A stretch of 6,530 nt of DNA from positions 1-6,530 of the forward strand of contig CAJNCI010000023.1 of the NCBI GenBank assembly GCA_905221215.1. The letters are read 5' to 3'. Every line of letters begins with the position of its first letter. Within the stretch, counting starts at the first letter, position 1. This document shows positions 6,201-6,530 of this stretch, piece by piece. The notes below the pieces were generated by a model that worked only from the letters and a program-made list of their open reading frames with translations, had not been told where the DNA came from and searched no databases. The translations under genes and the position numbers were made by a program. This DNA comes from a bacterium (GTDB lineage: Bacteria > Bacillota > Bacilli > Lactobacillales > Streptococcaceae).

Positions 6201-6530
6201 GCGTCTACGTCAGCGTCAACAAGTGCTGTAGCATCAACGTCAGCAAGTACTAGCGCTGTAGCATCAACATCAGCAAGCACAAGTGCTGTAGCGTCTACCT
6301 CAGCATCAACAAGCGCGGTAGCCTCTACCTCAGCATCAACAAGCGCGGTAGCCTCTACCTCAGCGTCAACAAGCGCCGTAGCGTCTACCTCAGCAAGCAC
6401 AAGTGCGGTAGCGTCTACGTCAGCGTCAACAAGTGCGGTAGCGTCTACGTCAACGTCAACAAGTGCGGTAGCGTCTACTTCAGCGTCAACAAGCGCTGTA
6501 GCGTCTACCTCAGCATCAACAAGTGCGGTA
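3..6530 (+). CDS. Giant serine-rich-repeat surface adhesin, internal fragment
   Basis: This frame is open for 2,176 codons without a stop; the other forward frames hit stops within the first 40 bases. Both ends lie outside the window, so the signal peptide (KxYKxGKxW type expected) and LPXTG anchor are not seen. In order the fragment holds an Ala-rich helical segment, a non-repetitive region, a putative Ig-like domain, two tandem ~630-residue super-units built from Rib-like and Ig-like modules, and the start of a Ser/Thr/Ala-rich decapeptide array. I saw no cysteine in the translation, as is usual for wall-anchored Gram-positive proteins. By family knowledge such proteins are O-glycosylated on the SRR, exported by accessory SecA2/SecY2 and bind host glycans or proteins. 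The ligand cannot be told from the sequence. At least 2,050 residues precede the SRR shown, far more than in GspB or PsrP. Certain as coding; strong as SRR adhesin; gene name unknown. Confidence 0.96.
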   Translation, partial: MSATMGEYLAKSIGLPNTTEAVAKVHAAVTAIEEALKTPNADLTDVIKQATSAQNSIVNAVLRANNGKRSVLNGRQMERGVSFREVAPENTPGNTNFNDATVAYVISEEESKNSNSLANGYKPGTYIYATEGKQGNGRQPGSANVATRVLVKNIRNQVYMTSTRNGNTTEWEVTFNNTGEPHDNPYFYFTVPKGHTVTRMEVWQKDNANSNSTWNLLGKSEGNNTNEAARAFLSNSKSEFLRAAIGNAKNNGGGPYYENVAGVGPSGVGRGSLTSLRDFAFNNPEAYYQTDKISDKIKKAGDFAFNTIEDATANVFAINPKGSARREIYKFKYTTTSPTNTDDFYMAGFRSLENSRHRNYLQMNGSPARYSLELKSGVPSTFLKYGKLNSLTSGSVSNIANIYDNLTGEKTDAPVGNVTYSIKGRTDSSEWIRYQANTRAISFSRGHNELTVATPNSGSFTLPFKIVTQADVYEPVIDQGVASNRVSKDQMVDPASFVKKIDDKSNTIPGFEIPHDREDYNDQVTNQHHNNGFDFHWPDVLPNTKPVSSDVRNKVKNLNIKNVEWVGGSNRIGSGVGENMAVKARVDGKEVYLSVPDNMDISRLGDELTQADKQAILKHHDLDGKAQITGTKIGLSKQLKTIYKDDEGGDSVDVSEVFFENVAKSTATKPNVDPKNDGSVVVSPATDNDRVNISYTPTTSTTANTPTQITIKKSGTTWENTDPLPSGVTLDKSNGNVTISEEAVKDKTDVTATSYNFNSDGATSSATAKAPYQAKSDRFYAVEGEKSTQLNPRDFVVDGNGGALPSNTNVTWKPGTLDLSTPGQKKATLLVTKGSETKEVEYNYTVLEKVKPWERNGKSGEFYAFKADRGKDGIVGGSYANNIGGYSRLYTNIDTLSDVASFKYEYKLNNSQSNSLTTKDGSPAFSSVWHTTVESATDNQPTTHHTTYKIIATYRQGRFGTASSSDPALTSSATFDYTVADPQPKQDISTTVGNIESLKSVIANPKTALENANPNVAFPDGSDYNWVSTPDAATVANPGIYVKEVKLTLPESTTNPGHNAGRNSKNVSVPIKVRPNPPQISTDQVTNTGGLPNKGITVTNALPNAQVTLTIGGKTLTKQADGNGNVTFSSTDVADSNGLLPIGNVTVKQSKEFLNPVTNRNETLESAPTNKTITRETVRPVARTTVQVKNPTTGKWETVPSTRDDVFDKYIFYAGDQLRFITTFSDNSGKIDKTEVKIGDSNGHTTITSGNILDDSWGTAILNNINNVSTTATETKPHTIDTGENQGNIKSDLPYAPGHFIKRSVIVRDRSENWSQGNNIKLEQGQLKDRLGEETVPSIPVRDIANLTPSDKNAIKAAVEKAYPQDKHRISTYTPQSNGNVLITYKDGTTRTVIPTLEQNYKTKSDRFYAVAGENPNSLTARNFIKSADGTDLPENTRVVWKNGVPDLSTPGEKTVTLTVTDSKGVSKDIAYNYTVYPKVEVRSHNGVKGEFYSFKGTEGSSLDKIPEGRQGNWANNIGGTIEQYTNLGDQRLSGTKWAYKYKVNNQGAEITTPADNRSFGQVWNTTGANGQSHSTRYTLTATYPNARFGGAASADNPALTSETSFNYTVVDPVAAKSEFVTTAGNRLSILDNPSAALKNSNSAVAFPSGATYSWAEGLSNTELATPGVYTKKVRITLPQGSYNGEGNTRTVPVTIKVKPKTPQIADDQVKLQGGLPNRSITVTDVTPGATVTLTIGNQTIKKEVPAGATSVTFTSPINPSSPNKNNGEIDYTAFPNGVLPTGEITVKQEKEVTLPGGGKETLTSGVTTNEITKETEAPKVTVKVQVLRDGKWVDAPKDSQGRNKIYAGDQFRVRVETWDNSGKVTHIEAWNNETNEQLTYVTRNVIDHSTGGIANQRTNKLTDASQAQPYTHNLTSDGTYNANQVFNPRKDYTNTATPDNDDDTPNIWTRFARVKDLSGNLKAEKYVIIQAPLSEKYTPASPVIQVENLTTPTETDRNKIKKAIEDANPNKQIKTVSVGRDGMVTVTYNDDTTDIFKPNLSDSDYRSQSASTSAVASTSASTSAVASTSASTSAVASTSASTSAVASTSASTSAVASTSASTSAVASTSASTSAVASTSASTSAVASTSASTSAVASTSASTSAVASTSTSTSAVASTSASTSAVASTSASTSAV
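225..1424 (+). other. Non-repetitive region, candidate ligand-binding region
   Basis: Residues 75-474 show no internal repeat. They are rich in Asn, Ser, Thr, Tyr and Phe with alternating hydrophobic stretches (WEVTFNN near 172, YFYFTVPKGHTVTRMEVW, YKFKYTTTS, FTLPFKIVTQADVYEP at the end), which suggests a beta-sandwich or lectin-like fold. A Gly-rich loop (GVGPSGVGRGS) separates an N-terminal part from a part with two similar short stretches (SLRDFAFNNPEA, then KAGDFAFNTIEDA). The position upstream of the repeat modules and SRR is where other SRR adhesins carry their binding region. I do not recognise a known fold, and the ligand is unknown. The end is set at the ADVYEP motif, which resembles the start of Rib-type modules. 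Confidence 0.5.
1425..2009 (+). other. Linker-like region with His/Asp-rich stretch and LTxxDK helix
   Basis: Residues 475-669 join the non-repetitive region to the modular part. Residues 514-540 are rich in His, Asp and Asn (His515, 528, 529 and 536, followed by WPD), which could bind a metal or simply be an exposed loop. Residues 557-598 look like a small beta domain (NVEWVGG, AVKARVDGKEVYLSV). Residues 608-616 read LTQADKQAI, close to LTPSDKNAI at 1347-1355 of the short module that closes super-unit 1. This part may therefore be a diverged ending of an older super-unit. No database family recognised. Confidence 0.45.
2010..2315 (+). other. Putative bacterial Ig-like domain
   Basis: Residues 670-771 contain the pattern 'LPSGVTLDKSNGNVTI', then 'VKDKTDVTATSYN' and a Ser/Thr-rich end. 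This resembles the He_PIG/Ig-like repeats of Gram-positive surface proteins, in which a 'P-x-G-V-T-L-D-x-x-x-G-x-V-T-I' strand pair is followed by a D-x-T-x-V-x-A strand. It occurs once, immediately before super-unit 1, and has no counterpart in the super-units. It probably acts as a spacer or stalk domain. The family assignment rests on motif resemblance only. Confidence 0.5.
2316..2552 (+). other. Rib-like domain a, copy 1
   Basis: Residues 772-850 (79 residues) match the length and layout of the Rib/alpha-like domain. An opening strand (KSDRFYAVEG) is followed by ALPSNTNVTW with Trp812, then the signature DLSTPGQKKATLLVTK and a closing YNYTV strand. Rib domains are rod-forming, Ig-like stalk modules found in Rib and alpha C proteins of group B streptococci and many other surface proteins. 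They lengthen the protein and have no enzymatic role. Confidence 0.75.
2553..2942 (+). other. Unassigned 'GEFY' module, copy 1
   Basis: Residues 851-980 (about 130 residues) hold GEFYAFK at 860-866, ANNIGG at 880-885, a SFKYEYKLNN strand, a TYKIIATY strand, then GRFG and a closing ATFDYTV strand. The alternating polar/hydrophobic pattern and aromatic residues suggest a beta-sandwich. I cannot name the family. It always follows a Rib-like domain here. It could be a binding module or a larger spacer. Confidence 0.6.
2943..3227 (+). other. Rib-like domain b, copy 1
   Basis: Residues 981-1075 carry a helical stretch (ESLKSVIANPKTALENANP), then VAFPDGSDYNW, then VANPGIYVKEVKLTLP and a closing VSVPIKV strand. 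The 'P-x-G-x-x-Y-x-W ... x-x-P-G-x-Y' order is that of Rib-type domains, though more divergent than domain a. Residues ESTTNPGHNAGRNS form an insertion before the last strand. Likely a stalk module. Confidence 0.6.
3228..3539 (+). other. Bacterial Ig-like domain, copy 1
   Basis: Residues 1076-1179 follow the plan of Big-type Ig-like repeats: GGLPNKGITVTNALPNAQ, then VTLTIG at 1107-1112, a G-N-G-N-V-T-F turn and strand, LLPIGNVTVKQ, and a Thr-rich end leading into the next module. The same layout occurs in copy 2. The domain is probably a spacer; no binding residues can be pointed to. Confidence 0.6.
3540..4028 (+). other. Unassigned GKW/YAGDQ/DNSGK module, copy 1
   Basis: Residues 1180-1342 (163 residues) open with a strand ending in GKW (Trp1196), then YAGDQ at 1213-1217 and DNSGK at 1226-1230. 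The spacing from YAGDQ to DNSGK is the same in copy 2. The second half is polar and Asn/Thr-rich, and ends with a strand (RSVIVRDRSENW) matching RFARVKDLSGNL of copy 2. The 'YAGD...DNSGK' pair is common in repeat regions of streptococcal and staphylococcal surface proteins, but I cannot give a family name. Confidence 0.55.
4029..4202 (+). other. Short LTPSDK module closing super-unit 1
   Basis: Residues 1343-1400 form a helix (LTPSDKNAIKAAVEKAYP) followed by a beta hairpin (NGNVLITYKDGTTRTVIP). The 'helix, then DGxVxVTYxDGT, then xIP' pattern is frequent as a connector before Rib domains in Gram-positive surface proteins, and here too it sits directly before Rib-like a of copy 2. A weaker relative starts at residue 608. 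Confidence 0.65.
4203..4442 (+). other. Rib-like domain a, copy 2
   Basis: Residues 1401-1480 (80 residues) repeat the plan of copy 1: KSDRFYAVAGE, LPENTRVVW with Trp1441, DLSTPGEKTVTLTVTDSKG and YNYTV. The Trp-to-STPG spacing is the same as in copy 1. This copy fits the Rib consensus better than any other module in the window (DLPENT...W...STPGEKTVTLTVT). Confidence 0.78.
4443..4835 (+). other. Unassigned 'GEFY' module, copy 2
   Basis: Residues 1481-1611 share GEFYSFKG (from 1490), ANNIGG at 1515-1520, a WAYKYKVNN strand, FGQVWNTT, a TRYTLTATY strand, ARFGG and a closing TSFNYTV with copy 1. The loop between GEFY and ANNIGG is about ten residues longer than in copy 1 and Gly/Asp-rich. Family unknown. 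Confidence 0.6.
4836..5102 (+). other. Rib-like domain b, copy 2
   Basis: Residues 1612-1700 repeat copy 1: RLSILDNPSAALKNSNSA, VAFPSGATYSW, ELATPGVYTKKVRITLP and a closing VPVTIKV strand. The loop before the last strand is shorter than in copy 1. Likely stalk module. Confidence 0.6.
5103..5450 (+). other. Bacterial Ig-like domain, copy 2
   Basis: Residues 1701-1816 contain GGLPNRSITVTDVTPGAT, VTLTIG at 1732-1737, a TSVTFTSP strand, VLPTGEITVKQ and an end leading into ETEAPKV. Copy 2 has an extra Asn/Ser/Pro-rich loop (NPSSPNKNNGE) that accounts for most of its additional 12 residues. Confidence 0.6.
5451..5960 (+). other. Unassigned GKW/YAGDQ/DNSGK module, copy 2
   Basis: Residues 1817-1986 (170 residues) hold GKW (Trp1833), YAGDQ at 1847-1851 and DNSGK at 1860-1864. 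They continue through an Asn/Thr-rich region with an acidic DNDDD run at 1940-1944 to a closing strand RFARVKDLSGNL. The acidic run is absent from copy 1 and could bind calcium, but no canonical EF-hand or dockerin pattern is visible. Family unknown. Confidence 0.55.
5961..6137 (+). other. Short LTPSDK-type module closing super-unit 2
   Basis: Residues 1987-2045 repeat the helix (PTETDRNKIKKAIEDANP) and hairpin (DGMVTVTYNDDTTDIFKP) of the module that closes super-unit 1. In copy 1 it is followed by a Rib-like domain; here it is followed by the SRR array, with only a few residues of junction. Confidence 0.65.
6153..6530 (+). repeat. Serine-rich decapeptide array (30-bp tandem repeat), start
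   Basis: Twelve full 30-bp units and six codons of a thirteenth encode A-S-T-S-A-V-A-S-T-S in frame; the array continues beyond the window. Six of ten residues per unit are Ser or Thr, which are potential O-glycosylation sites for GtfA/GtfB-type glycosyltransferases. The only amino-acid change is Ala to Thr at residue 2151 (first position of unit 11). Codons vary between units, except that position 4 is always AGY, position 6 always GTA and position 10 always TCA. Units 6 and 7 are identical. GC content is well above the preceding modules (17 of 30 bases in a typical unit). Such arrays form the glycosylated stalk that spans the cell wall and often vary in length between strains. Confidence 0.95.

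Noticed and set aside
6137..6400. Open frame on the - strand with a regular ALVDAEVEAT-like repeat
   Set aside because: It is the reverse complement of the decapeptide array; the 30-bp period keeps the antisense frame open. It has no separate support as a gene.
6153..6530. 30-bp direct repeats considered as a CRISPR array
   Set aside because: The units are contiguous without spacers and keep a single reading frame, so they are a protein-coding tandem repeat.
1..6530. Promoters, terminators, RNA genes or insertion sequences
   Set aside because: The whole window is one open coding frame with no intergenic gap; I saw no inverted-repeat hairpin with a T-run or tRNA-like fold that needs explaining.
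1..6530. A new multi-gene defence or enzymatic system
   Set aside because: There is only one gene, and its modules read as adhesin, stalk and SRR segments. No nuclease, helicase, transferase or protease motif was seen.

Overview
The window is a single uninterrupted reading frame on the + strand (2,176 codons, bases 3-6530) that is open at both ends. No start codon, signal peptide, stop codon or cell-wall anchor falls inside it. There is no intergenic DNA, so no promoter, terminator, RNA gene, insertion sequence or CRISPR array is visible. Residue n of the partial protein lies at bases 3n to 3n+2.

The protein is the middle of a very large Gram-positive surface adhesin of the serine-rich-repeat (SRR) type. 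It most likely comes from a mitis-group Streptococcus (S. mitis, S. oralis or a relative). The reasons are the low-GC codon use, the absence of cysteine in my translation, the Rib-like and bacterial Ig-like beta domains, and the Ser/Thr/Ala-rich decapeptide array at the 3' end. The species is an inference from style, not proven.

Layout: (1) residues 1-74, an Ala-rich helical segment with higher GC than what follows; (2) residues 75-474, a non-repetitive region I cannot assign, a candidate ligand-binding region; (3) residues 475-669, a linker-like region with a His/Asp/Asn-rich stretch and a helix resembling a later module; (4) residues 670-771, a putative Ig-like domain; (5) residues 772-1400 and 1401-2045, two diverged tandem copies of a ~630-residue super-unit. 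Each super-unit has six modules in the same order: Rib-like a, a 'GEFY' module, Rib-like b, Ig-like, a 'GKW/YAGDQ/DNSGK' module, and a short 'LTPSDK' module; (6) from residue 2051, a decapeptide array A-S-T-S-A-V-A-S-T-S that runs off the window.

By analogy with GspB, PsrP and Fap1, such proteins are glycosylated on the SRR in the cytoplasm, exported by the accessory SecA2/SecY2 system and anchored to peptidoglycan by sortase. The SRR acts as a stalk that presents the upstream domains. None of that machinery is in the window. I do not see a new enzymatic or defence system. The notable points are the internal super-unit duplication, the way the SRR starts exactly at a super-unit boundary, and the strict protein-level conservation of the decapeptide despite shuffled synonymous codons.
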